Source: Riemerella anatipestifer
GTDB lineage: Bacteria; Bacteroidota; Bacteroidia; Flavobacteriales; Weeksellaceae
Direction of reading: 5' to 3'
Assembly (NCBI RefSeq): GCF_009663465.1
Contig: NZ_QXHU01000001.1
Location: 300,208 to 364,207 of the forward strand
Length of the DNA: 64,000 nucleotides
The position numbers were made by a program, and so were the translations under genes. Positions 1 through 6,907 of the stretch are shown in pieces; positions within the stretch are counted from its first letter, which is position 1; every line of letters begins with the position of its first letter. The notes below the pieces were generated by a model that worked only from the letters and a program-made list of their open reading frames with translations, was not told where the DNA came from and searched no databases.

Positions 1-7
1 AGTAGTT

Positions 8-93
8 ACGTGCATACGCGTATTATACTACTTTTTATCTAGATTTTTATTATCAATTATAAATAATATTCCTCTAGCTTCCGTTAGGGGCAT
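8..93. repeat. dispersed repeat, copy A
   Basis: An AT-rich stretch of about 86 bp that aligns by eye, at roughly 80 percent identity with a few small gaps, to 60268-60358 in the same orientation. The best-conserved parts are the blocks around CTTTTTATCTAG and TTCCTCTAGCTTCCGTTA. It encodes nothing visible. It may continue left of the window. It could be the end of a decayed element or a dispersed non-coding repeat family. Confidence 0.7.
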
Positions 94-195
94 TTGGCAT
101 TTAGCACACGCTAAGTTTTGTTTTCATAAATATCTGCTAGAGGTCCGTCTTTTTCATCAGCTGAATGAGTGGTTTGGGTTTAGGTCTTCTAGCTT

Positions 196-265
196 ACAGA
201 GAGGATATTCTATTCTCTCTGTCTTAACCTTCCTCCTTGTTTTGTGTGTGTTGAGAGGAGGGAGG
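196..265. other. two adjacent hairpins in the leader of the 446 gene
   Basis: Two inverted repeats lie close together. The first pairs ACAGAGAG (196-203) with CTCTCTGT (215-222). The second pairs CCTTCCTCCT (228-237) with AGGAGGGAGG (256-265) with one G:T pair. Neither is followed by a clear T-run, so they are not obvious terminators. The remaining 280-445 stretch is rich in short repeats of the form TTAAACTTT/TTCAAGG and holds no gene that I can see. A structured mRNA leader or a small RNA is possible. Confidence 0.45.
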
Positions 266-445
266 CGTTTTCTCATTGGTTCAAGGGGCAAGAGTTCAAG
301 GTTTAAAGTTCAAATATTCAAGGAATCATCGGAGCTATTGAACTACGAACCCAGAACTTTAAACTTTTTTACAACTTCACAACTTAACATCTATAAACTT
401 TAATCCTTTAAACCTTAAACATTGAACTTTAAACAATAACATTTT

Positions 446-1246
446 ATGAAAAAGATTTTATTATGTGCAGTGTTTCTGCCTTTGGCATTACAGGCACAAG
501 TGGGCATCAATACCCCTGCCCCCAAAGCCACACTAGATGTGGTAGGCAAGGCGTCTAGCTCTGATTCTTTTGACGGGATTATCGCCCCTCGCTTAAAAGG
601 AGTAGAGCTAAAAGCCAAAACTTATACTTCTGAGCAGAAAGGAGCTATTGTCTACGTAACAGGGGTAGAGACTTCCCCTACAGGACAAACGGCTAATGTT
701 ACCGATGTAGGGTATTATTATTTTGACGGCTCCTCGTGGCAAAAACTTTCAGGAAAGACTTATACCGAATCGGAAACCATTAAACTAAGCGGAACATCGT
801 TTCAACGAGCGGCTTTAACAGGTGATGTTACTGCCGATTTGAATAGCAACGATACTAAAGTAACTAAAATCCAAGGTTCTTCGGTTTCTGCTACTGCACC
901 TCAGTTGGGGCAGCTGTTAGTGTGGGACGGTACAGCATGGACGCCAACGGGCGGTCTACGCAGAGCAGATGCAACAGGTGGTATTGTAGATAATACCGTT
1001 ACTCTTAGAACTACAGATAATGGGGGATATGTGTATGTAGATAGTACCTCGCCTACCACCGTTGAGGTTCCTGACTCATTGCCTTTAGGTTTTAGCTGTG
1101 TAATAGTCCAGAACAATGTGGGGCAGATAACGGTTTCTAATTCTTCTGGTGCGAGGGGAAGTAAAACGAGAACCCAATATTCGGCTGTTGGTATCATAAA
1201 GGATACTTGGACTACGGTAACGGTAACGGGGGATTCTGTCAACTAA
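446..1246 (+). CDS. secreted protein with N-terminal VGINTP motif, function unknown
   Basis: 266 aa starting with a clear signal peptide (MKKILLCAVFLPLALQAQ). The mature protein begins VGINTPAPKATLDV, a motif common at the mature start of secreted Bacteroidetes proteins, often long fibrous or head-domain surface proteins. The rest is rich in Thr, Ser, Gly and Val with beta-type patterning. It has a YYFDGSSWQKL segment near residue 90 and no catalytic motif or membrane segment. The gene ends 37 bp before the FISUMP-type gene and is probably co-transcribed with it. Base composition is visibly GC-richer than the core genes of this window, which suggests transfer. The exact role is not recognised. 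Confidence 0.75.
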   Translation: MKKILLCAVFLPLALQAQVGINTPAPKATLDVVGKASSSDSFDGIIAPRLKGVELKAKTYTSEQKGAIVYVTGVETSPTGQTANVTDVGYYYFDGSSWQKLSGKTYTESETIKLSGTSFQRAALTGDVTADLNSNDTKVTKIQGSSVSATAPQLGQLLVWDGTAWTPTGGLRRADATGGIVDNTVTLRTTDNGGYVYVDSTSPTTVEVPDSLPLGFSCVIVQNNVGQITVSNSSGARGSKTRTQYSAVGIIKDTWTTVTVTGDSVN

Positions 1247-1283
1247 ATAGACTTTTATGCTAACCCAATAAAAAAAGAAAATA

Positions 1284-2705
1284 ATGAAACTTAGTAGATT
1301 TTATATATACAGTTTATTGTTGGTGTTGCTTCCTCTTGTGGCAAAGGCTCAAGTGGTCTTACGGGCATTAGATGCGCCTTTAAGTGTAACATTGAAAAGC
1401 GGGGGGAAGAAACGTATTGCCTCAATTTACGATGCTGATTATTTTCCTTACAATATTAATCCTCGTTCGGAAGCCCTTTGGCAGAGGGATATTGCAGCAG
1501 ACGGAATTCCAGAACCTCTGGTAATAGACCATCAAGGGAAAATTACAACCACAGGTCTGCGGGTTGGCATCCCCGTAACGGTACAAGGCGAAGGTACTCT
1601 TCCCGCTTACAGTATGGACATTACCATACCAGCCACCTATACGGAGGACGGGAACAGCCGTGTCCTTCGCTTTTCGTGGGAGGCCCAAGCTGTAACCCCT
1701 GCCAGCACCTATATTGTAGCCAGCATTCGCTCGTTGGGTGGCGATTTGCTGATTAAGAAATTGGATATGAATATGGGGTTTGGTAACGATGTAGAAGGCT
1801 TACTGATGGGTGTTTTCAGCTACCCCGATCGTTATGTGGATACTTTTTCTACCACCAATGTCCAATACCAGCTTTATGCGGTAACGGGTATTCCCGACCG
1901 TTGCCTTGGGAAGACCACTTCCGATTGTATGGGGTATGGGGATAATGAAAGAGAACACGATTTTATCTATACGCCAGTGTTAGGTCCAGACAACAAAGTA
2001 TGGCTTGGGAATAACCTCGGGGCAGAGTATGCTAAATACGGTTCCCCTTGGTTTGATCCTGCCGCTCAAGGGGGAACCTTGGACACTAATACAGGACTAC
2101 CGTTAGAATACCCAACCACATACCAAATTAAACGAGACTGGCGGGCGTACGGTTCGCTCTTCCAATGGCAGAGAAAGCCAGATGGACACGAGTTGATAAA
2201 TTGGTCTTTGGGGGGGACGCCTAAAAATAGATTTGTGAGATATTCTTTGTCAAATTCATGGTCAAATGCTGATAGCAAATATTTTATAGAACCCGCTTAT
2301 AGCAAAGGCTATTGGGTGATTTTCTCTGAACTACAAGAAACAGAAAATCATAAGTTGTGGAAAACAGGTGGTACAAACAACCCTTGTCCGGAGGGGTATC
2401 ATGTGCCCTCATTAGATGCCATGAAGGCACTGAGTAGTGCGATTCGAAATAGTGCAGCCACAGAAAACTCGCTAGATACGGAACGAGTGCTTCGTCTATC
2501 TACTCCTGGATTTAGAGATGTCCGTGGATATATCCATACCGGTAATATTTTATACTGGACATCAGATATCGCATCCTTCACATACTATTGGGGGACCGCG
2601 TATGCGTTAACCGGTGGACTTCCTGACTATCTTTCTGAGTGGTACAAAGACTATTATATGTGGTTCCAAGGGCAAGCCCATGCTGTGCGCTGTATAAAAG
2701 ATTAA
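1284..2705 (+). CDS. FISUMP-type surface protein
   Basis: 473 aa with a signal peptide ending near AKAQ (residue 23). The N-terminal half looks like beta-sandwich surface-protein sequence. From about residue 230 it reads like the FISUMP (Fibrobacter succinogenes major paralogous) domain: a W-x-x-x-N-L-G-A-E-Y segment, then NPCPEGYHVPS near residue 365, LYWTSD near 425 and the terminal AHAVRCIKD. Proteins of this family are exported and their role is mostly unknown. The domain resembles a C-type-lectin fold, so ligand binding is plausible but inferred. The coding sequence carries a run of seven G at 2210-2216. GC content is high like its neighbours. Likely second gene of a unit with 446-1246. 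Confidence 0.75.
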   Translation: MKLSRFYIYSLLLVLLPLVAKAQVVLRALDAPLSVTLKSGGKKRIASIYDADYFPYNINPRSEALWQRDIAADGIPEPLVIDHQGKITTTGLRVGIPVTVQGEGTLPAYSMDITIPATYTEDGNSRVLRFSWEAQAVTPASTYIVASIRSLGGDLLIKKLDMNMGFGNDVEGLLMGVFSYPDRYVDTFSTTNVQYQLYAVTGIPDRCLGKTTSDCMGYGDNEREHDFIYTPVLGPDNKVWLGNNLGAEYAKYGSPWFDPAAQGGTLDTNTGLPLEYPTTYQIKRDWRAYGSLFQWQRKPDGHELINWSLGGTPKNRFVRYSLSNSWSNADSKYFIEPAYSKGYWVIFSELQETENHKLWKTGGTNNPCPEGYHVPSLDAMKALSSAIRNSAATENSLDTERVLRLSTPGFRDVRGYIHTGNILYWTSDIASFTYYWGTAYALTGGLPDYLSEWYKDYYMWFQGQAHAVRCIKD

Positions 2706-2845
2706 CACGAATGTTAAGTTTACTGTGCCGTTGGTTTTAAGAGCCTAACAAGATGGGTAGGGTAGCTATGCCTAAGACTCTATGGTTTGTCCAAAGAGAC
2801 ATAAATAAAAAAATAAATTATTATAAATCATAAAAAGTAGAAATT

Positions 2846-3229
2846 ATGCCAGTAAAATTTAAAGTAATTGAAAGAGGCCAGCCGGGCGTAAGCGGTGGCG
2901 GCGACAAAAAATGGTACGCTACTCCTGTAAGTAGTGGAGAGAAAACCCTAACCGACCTTACCAAAGACATAGAGAAAATCTCCACCGTAAGCGGAGCGGA
3001 CATCAGAGCGGTACTCTACGCCTTGGTAGATGTAATGCAGTCGTCCTTAGCCAGTGGGCAGATTATTCGTTTAGGAGAGTTGGGCAGTTTGCGTGTGAGC
3101 TTTAGCAGTGAGGGCAAAGCTACGGAGAAAGAGGTAACGGCTAATACCATCAAACAAGCTAAAGTCATTTTTACTCCCGCTAAAGGGATAAAAGATACCC
3201 TAGCGACACTCACTTACGAGAAGGCTTAA
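2846..3229 (+). CDS. HU-family DNA-binding protein (HU-HIG type)
   Basis: 127 aa with no signal peptide. The N-terminus (MPVKFKVIERGQPGVSGGGDK) and the body ending in IRLGELGSLRVSF and AKVIFTPAKGIKD match the Bacteroidetes HU-related family, in which an HU fold carries an extra N-terminal segment. Family members bind DNA without strong sequence specificity and help shape the nucleoid. The R-L-G-x-L-G-S-L-R-V segment corresponds to the start of the DNA-binding beta arm. The gene is preceded by a 140-bp gap and followed directly by the large non-coding tandem repeat. It shares the high GC of the two upstream genes. The family call is secure; its target is unknown. Confidence 0.85.
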   Translation: MPVKFKVIERGQPGVSGGGDKKWYATPVSSGEKTLTDLTKDIEKISTVSGADIRAVLYALVDVMQSSLASGQIIRLGELGSLRVSFSSEGKATEKEVTANTIKQAKVIFTPAKGIKDTLATLTYEKA

Positions 3230-3320
3230 GGTAACGCCTAAGCCCCCTTTAAAAAACCGATGCTTATAAGTTTTAGATTTTATAGGCATAGAATTTATAG
3301 GCTGTACTTTTGTCTTGAAA

Positions 3321-3353
3321 CAAACCTAACGCAAGTGGTTCGGCGAAGCCAAA
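3321..3353. repeat. 25-nt module with CAAA flanks, site 1 (occupied)
   Basis: CAAA (3321-3324), a 25-nt core (3325-3349, starts CCTAACGCAAGTGG) and CAAA (3350-3353). The equivalent place in copy B (3943-3946) has a single CAAA and an intact hairpin, so that copy is the empty form. Confidence 0.7.
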
Positions 3354-3696
3354 AGGACGAAAAGTTCAAGAGCAAAGGTTAGGTTTACCTACGGCACGGG
3401 GGCTGTCCCTAAACTTACCTTTGCTCGACAGAGCGTTGATAATGGCTAAGTGGTGATAATATGTAGTATATCTGACCTCTAAGCCCGACGGCGTTAAGAA
3501 CCTCGTTACTAAAGGCGTTAAAAAATACCCACTGTTTGAGCATTGGTGTGGGCAAAAGCGTTGGAGCGAGTTTTGGGGATTTTAGCCTTTAGTAATGAGG
3601 TTTAGCCAAAGGGGTTACAGTCTTGAATTTTTGCTTCTTTTGCTTCAAGGCAAAAGAAGGGCGATAAATGTGTAGGCTTGTCCTTTTGGCTTGACC

Positions 3697-3728
3697 CAAA
3701 CCTAACGAAGTGGTTCGGCGGAGCCAAA
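3697..3728. repeat. 24-nt module with CAAA flanks, site 3 (occupied)
   Basis: CAAA (3697-3700), a 24-nt core (3701-3724, one base shorter than at the other sites, GGAGC instead of GAAGC at the end) and CAAA (3725-3728). Copy B has a plain hairpin at the same place (4340-4367) without the module. Confidence 0.7.
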
Positions 3729-3925
3729 AGGACGAAAAAGTCAAGACTAGAAAACTGCGGCTAAAAATGTGTCGTCCATTCTAAAAGCCCTAGAACTCAC
3801 GCCAAGGCTAAAGCCCACGCTTGTTCAGACAATAGGTCTTTTTTAACGAATGGACGCCCCATTTTCTTAACGCCTCCGTTTCCTTAGGTCGGAGGGGACA
3901 GTCGTTACATAGTATATTTGTCCTT

Positions 3926-4534
3926 GTCCTTTTGTCTTGAAACAAAAGGACGAAAAGTTCAAGAGCAAAGGTTAGGTTTACCTACGGCACGGGACTGCCC
4001 CCTACTATTTGGAAGCTACCGCTCCCAATGCCGCTACGGGGGCTGTCCCTAAACTTACCTTTGCTCGACAAACCGTTGATAATAGCTAAGTGGTGATAAT
4101 ATGTAGTATATCCGACCTCTAAGCCCGACGGCGTTAAGAACCTCGTTAGTAAAGGCGTTAAAAAATACCCATTGTTTGAGCAAAGGTGTGGGCAAAAGCG
4201 TTGGAGCGAGTTTTGGGGATTTTAGCCTTTAGTAATGAGGTTTAGCCAGAGGGGTTACAGTCTTGAATTTTTGCTTCTTTTGGCTTCGCCGAACCACTTG
4301 CGTTAGGTTTGTTTCAAGGCAAAAGAAGAGTGATAAATGTGTAGGCTTGTACTTTTAGCTTGACCTAAAAGTACCAAAAGGTCAAGACTAGAAAACTACG
4401 GCTAAAAATGTGTCGCCCATTCTAAAAGCCCTAGAACTCACGCCAAGGCTAAGTCCAACGCTTGTTCAAACAATAGGTCTTTTTTAACGAATGGACGCCC
4501 CATTTTCTTAACGCCTTCGTTTCCTTAGGTCGGA
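3926..4534. repeat. tandem repeat unit, copy B
   Basis: Second copy of the unit at 3306-3895. It differs from copy A by a 47-nt insertion at 3994-4040 and by a swapped presence or absence of the 24-25 nt modules inside three hairpins. It ends at the TCCTTAGGTCGGAG segment shared with copy A near 3885-3894. Confidence 0.85.
4279..4311. repeat. 25-nt module with CAAA flanks, site 2 (occupied, inverted)
   Basis: TTTG (4279-4282), the reverse complement of the same 25-nt core (4283-4307) and TTTG (4308-4311). Copy A has the empty form, with a single TTTG at 3639-3642 inside the same hairpin. Confidence 0.7.
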
Positions 4535-4568
4535 GAGTGGAGCGGTTATTATATATGGTAGAGAATAC

Positions 4569-4658
4569 TCGACCTCTAAGCCCGACGGCGTTAAGAACCT
4601 CGTTAGTAAAGGCGTTATAAAAATACCCACTGTTTGAGCATTGGTGTGGGCAAAAGCA
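4569..4658. repeat. tandem repeat unit, partial copy C
   Basis: About 90 bp matching 3473-3558 and 4113-4198 (starts GACCTCTAAGCCCGACGGCG and stops at GGGCAAAAGC). The rest of the unit is missing, and the following DNA is the terminator region downstream of purH. Confidence 0.8.
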
Positions 4659-4670
4659 CAAATAAAAAAA

Positions 4671-4700
4671 ATGCTTATGAAATTCCAAAAACATAAGCAT
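4671..4700. other. hairpin upstream of the purH terminator
   Basis: ATGCTTATG (4671-4679) pairs with CATAAGCAT (4692-4700), followed by CTTTTTG. The arms carry the same ATGCTTAT/ATAAGCAT word as the stronger hairpin at 4714-4744, so alternative pairing between the two is possible. Confidence 0.6.
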
Positions 4701-4713
4701 CTTTTTGTAAAAT

Positions 4714-4750
4714 GATAAGCATCAAATTTTTTTTGATGCTTATCGTTTTT
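4714..4750. terminator. bidirectional terminator downstream of purH
   Basis: A perfect 13-bp stem: GATAAGCATCAAA (4714-4726) with TTTGATGCTTATC (4732-4744), a T-rich loop and a following GTTTTTAG. It lies just past the purH stop and can serve the minus-strand purH transcript as well as any plus-strand transcript from the repeat region. Confidence 0.75.
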
Positions 4751-4765
4751 AGTGTTAATTGTTAT

Positions 4766-6280
4766 TTAATGAAAAAAGTGCCTCATTCCTGTGAATAGCA
4801 TTGGGATATTATGCTCATTAGCCGCTTGTATGCTTTCGTCATCTCGCATACTTCCACCAGGTTGTATAATGGCTTTTATACCTTCTTTAGCACAGGTATC
4901 TACCACGTCTCTAAACGGAAAGAAAGCATCAGACGCTAAAACTAAATCTCCACTAAATTTCTCTTTCGCTCGTTCTATGGCTTGTTGGGTAGCCCATATT
5001 CTATTTACTTGTCCACCACCTACGCCTAAGGCTTGTGTGCCGTTGGTAACTACAATAGCATTAGATTTTACATATTTCACAATCCTTTGAGAAAAGAGTA
5101 GAGCCTTGGTTTGTTCTTCCGTTGGCTGAACTTCTGTAACCGTTTTTATATCATCAGAGAATTGGTCATCGGCGTTTTGCACCAACATTCCACCGTCTAT
5201 TTTTACCCACACTTGGCGGTCAGATACAGGGTTTTTAATCTTGATAATTCTTAGATTTTTCTTTTTAGATAATACTTCTAGAGCTTCGGCATCAAAATCT
5301 GTCGCCATTACAATTTCTAGGAAAGTCTTGTTGAGTTCTTCAGCTGTGTCTTTATCTACGGTGTAGTTCATCGCTACAATACCTCCGAAGATAGAAACAG
5401 GGTCGCATTCAAATGCTTTTTTATAAGTGTCTAAAGCGGTTTCTCCAATAGCAACGCCACAAGGTGTAGAGTGCTTAACGGCACAACACGCTTTCTCATT
5501 TTTGAACTCATTAACCACCTTCCAGCATAAATCCATATCTCTTAGGTTGTTAAAAGAAAGCTCTTTACCACCTAATTGTTCAAAATCTTTCATTGCTCCA
5601 TTTTCGGTAGTAGAAACATAATAAGCCGCCGACTGATGAGGGTTTTCGCCATATCTTAAGTCGGTTACCTTTTGATACGACGCATTAAGATACTCTGGGT
5701 ATTCTTCCTCTAAAAGCATTTTAGAAATAGCGGCATCATAAGCCGAAGTTAAGTTAAATACTTTTCCAGCTAATGTTTTTCTAGTTTCCAAAGTTGTATC
5801 ACCTGCTTCCGAAATTTCGGCTTGAACTTTAGCATAGTCTTTAACATCGGTAACCACGGTAACGGCATTAAAATTCTTAGCCGCTGAACGAAGCATTGAT
5901 GGTCCACCAATGTCTATAAACTCTACCTTTTCGTCTAAAGAAATGTTTTTGTTAACATTTTCAAAGAAAGGGTAGAGGTTTACTATTACCATATCTATTA
6001 GCTCTATACCGTGGTCTTTTACGGTACTCATATGCTCGGGGTTAGAGCGTACGGCTAGAAGCCCTCCGTGTACTTTTGGGTGTAGCGTTTTTACCCTACC
6101 GTCTAGCATTTCTGGGAACTCTGTAACTTCATCTATCTGAATAGGAGAAAGTCCAGCTTCCTTTAAATGTTTAAATGTGCCTCCCGTAGAAATGAGTTGA
6201 TAATTGTGTTGCTCCAAAAATGTGGCAAACTCTACAAGATTGGTCTTGTCTGATACGCTAATTAAAGCTCTTTTTTTCAT
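4766..6280 (-). CDS. purH: bifunctional AICAR formyltransferase / IMP cyclohydrolase
   Basis: Last two steps of purine synthesis in the cytosol: AICAR is formylated with 10-formyl-THF, then cyclised to IMP. 504 aa from the chosen start [12 protein letters not shown], the usual length for bacterial PurH. The N-terminal MGS-like cyclohydrolase domain shows [11 protein letters not shown] and [13 protein letters not shown]. The C-terminal transformylase domain shows [19 protein letters not shown] and [14 protein letters not shown]. An upstream in-frame ATG (6313) would add 11 residues that overlap the previous gene, so I prefer 6280. It lies 19 bp after the barrel gene on the same strand and is probably read through from it. 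purM and purN are elsewhere in this window. Confidence 0.97.
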   Translation of the reverse strand: MKKRALISVSDKTNLVEFATFLEQHNYQLISTGGTFKHLKEAGLSPIQIDEVTEFPEMLDGRVKTLHPKVHGGLLAVRSNPEHMSTVKDHGIELIDMVIVNLYPFFENVNKNISLDEKVEFIDIGGPSMLRSAAKNFNAVTVVTDVKDYAKVQAEISEAGDTTLETRKTLAGKVFNLTSAYDAAISKMLLEEEYPEYLNASYQKVTDLRYGENPHQSAAYYVSTTENGAMKDFEQLGGKELSFNNLRDMDLCWKVVNEFKNEKACCAVKHSTPCGVAIGETALDTYKKAFECDPVSIFGGIVAMNYTVDKDTAEELNKTFLEIVMATDFDAEALEVLSKKKNLRIIKIKNPVSDRQVWVKIDGGMLVQNADDQFSDDIKTVTEVQPTEEQTKALLFSQRIVKYVKSNAIVVTNGTQALGVGGGQVNRIWATQQAIERAKEKFSGDLVLASDAFFPFRDVVDTCAKEGIKAIIQPGGSMRDDESIQAANEHNIPMLFTGMRHFFH

Positions 6281-6299
6281 TTTTACTGTTTTATAGATA

Positions 6300-6884
6300 T
6301 TAAAATTTGTCAAATAAATAGCCTACACCTATTTGTAAGAAATTGTTTTTCATTGTAATGTCGTTGGTTGGATAAAGGTTGCCAAGCCCTATATTGTATC
6401 TTGTCTCCACGAATATAGACTTGGTTATTTTATATTCTCCACCCAAAAATATAGAGTGGTTACCCTTTCTAATATCAGTAAACTCTACATCTTGTCCGTT
6501 TTGTTTCCCTAGAGCTTTGGTTACAAAACCTAAGTTAAATCCACCCAAAATCCCTAACGATTCTATTGGTGTAAACTTAACTCCCAAAGGAATATAGACC
6601 GTGGTAAGATGCAACCTTGAACGCTCATTATTATCCATAATTAGATTCTCTGCTCCAAGTCCTGCCATACCAAGTTCTCCGTGTAGAGATACATATTTAT
6701 TAACTTTATAAGATACAGGCATCGCAATATAAACACTAGACTTAGCGTTAGGCTTGTATTGTTGCCCCATAGCTTCTAGGTGCAAAGTAGAATTTACATA
6801 CCCTACTTTAAACCCTGTTTCCAATTTTTGTGCATTAGCAAAACCAACGGTTGCCACCAACGCAGAAAGTAATAATTTTTTCAT
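6300..6884 (-). CDS. outer-membrane beta-barrel protein (porin family)
   Basis: 194 aa with a signal peptide ([19 protein letters not shown]). The mature part alternates aromatic and polar residues in short strands, and ends in a terminal strand with a C-terminal Phe (GVGYLFDKF), typical of small 8-strand outer-membrane barrels of the opacity/OmpX type. Strand-like segments include [10 protein letters not shown] near residue 22 and [12 protein letters not shown] near 155. It sits between uvrA (23 bp upstream) and purH on the same strand. Substrate or function is not recognisable. Confidence 0.8.
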   Translation of the reverse strand: MKKLLLSALVATVGFANAQKLETGFKVGYVNSTLHLEAMGQQYKPNAKSSVYIAMPVSYKVNKYVSLHGELGMAGLGAENLIMDNNERSRLHLTTVYIPLGVKFTPIESLGILGGFNLGFVTKALGKQNGQDVEFTDIRKGNHSIFLGGEYKITKSIFVETRYNIGLGNLYPTNDITMKNNFLQIGVGYLFDKF

Positions 6885-6907
6885 AGTGCTAAAGTTTTTG
6901 TTTTTAT

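Larger units (their letters stand above)
3306..3895. repeat. tandem repeat unit, copy A
   Basis: Non-coding unit repeated at 3926-4534 with a period of about 640 bp (the marker AAGCCCGACGGCG occurs at 3481 and 4121). The two copies are nearly identical over long stretches and differ mainly by small insertions. The unit contains several CTTTTG...CAAAAG hairpins. No reading frame is maintained across it. Confidence 0.85.

Noticed and set aside
1284-2705. Diversity-generating retroelement target
   Set aside because: A lectin-like FISUMP end made this worth a look, but there is no reverse transcriptase gene and no template repeat resembling the C-terminal codons in the window.
3323-3387. Integron attC-like site (ACCTAAC ... 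GTTAGGT) in tandem copy A
   Set aside because: The outer core words match the attC pattern, but the inner arms are not complementary, copy B lacks the left word, and there is no integrase or cassette array. The match comes from the small inserted module.
3241-4660. CRISPR array
   Set aside because: The repeated units are hundreds of bases long, there are no short regularly spaced repeats with unique spacers, and no cas genes are near.
4449-4700. Minus-strand reading frame of 83 codons inside the repeat
   Set aside because: It crosses the border of repeat copies and the terminator, is not preserved in the matching part of copy A, and has no protein-like features.
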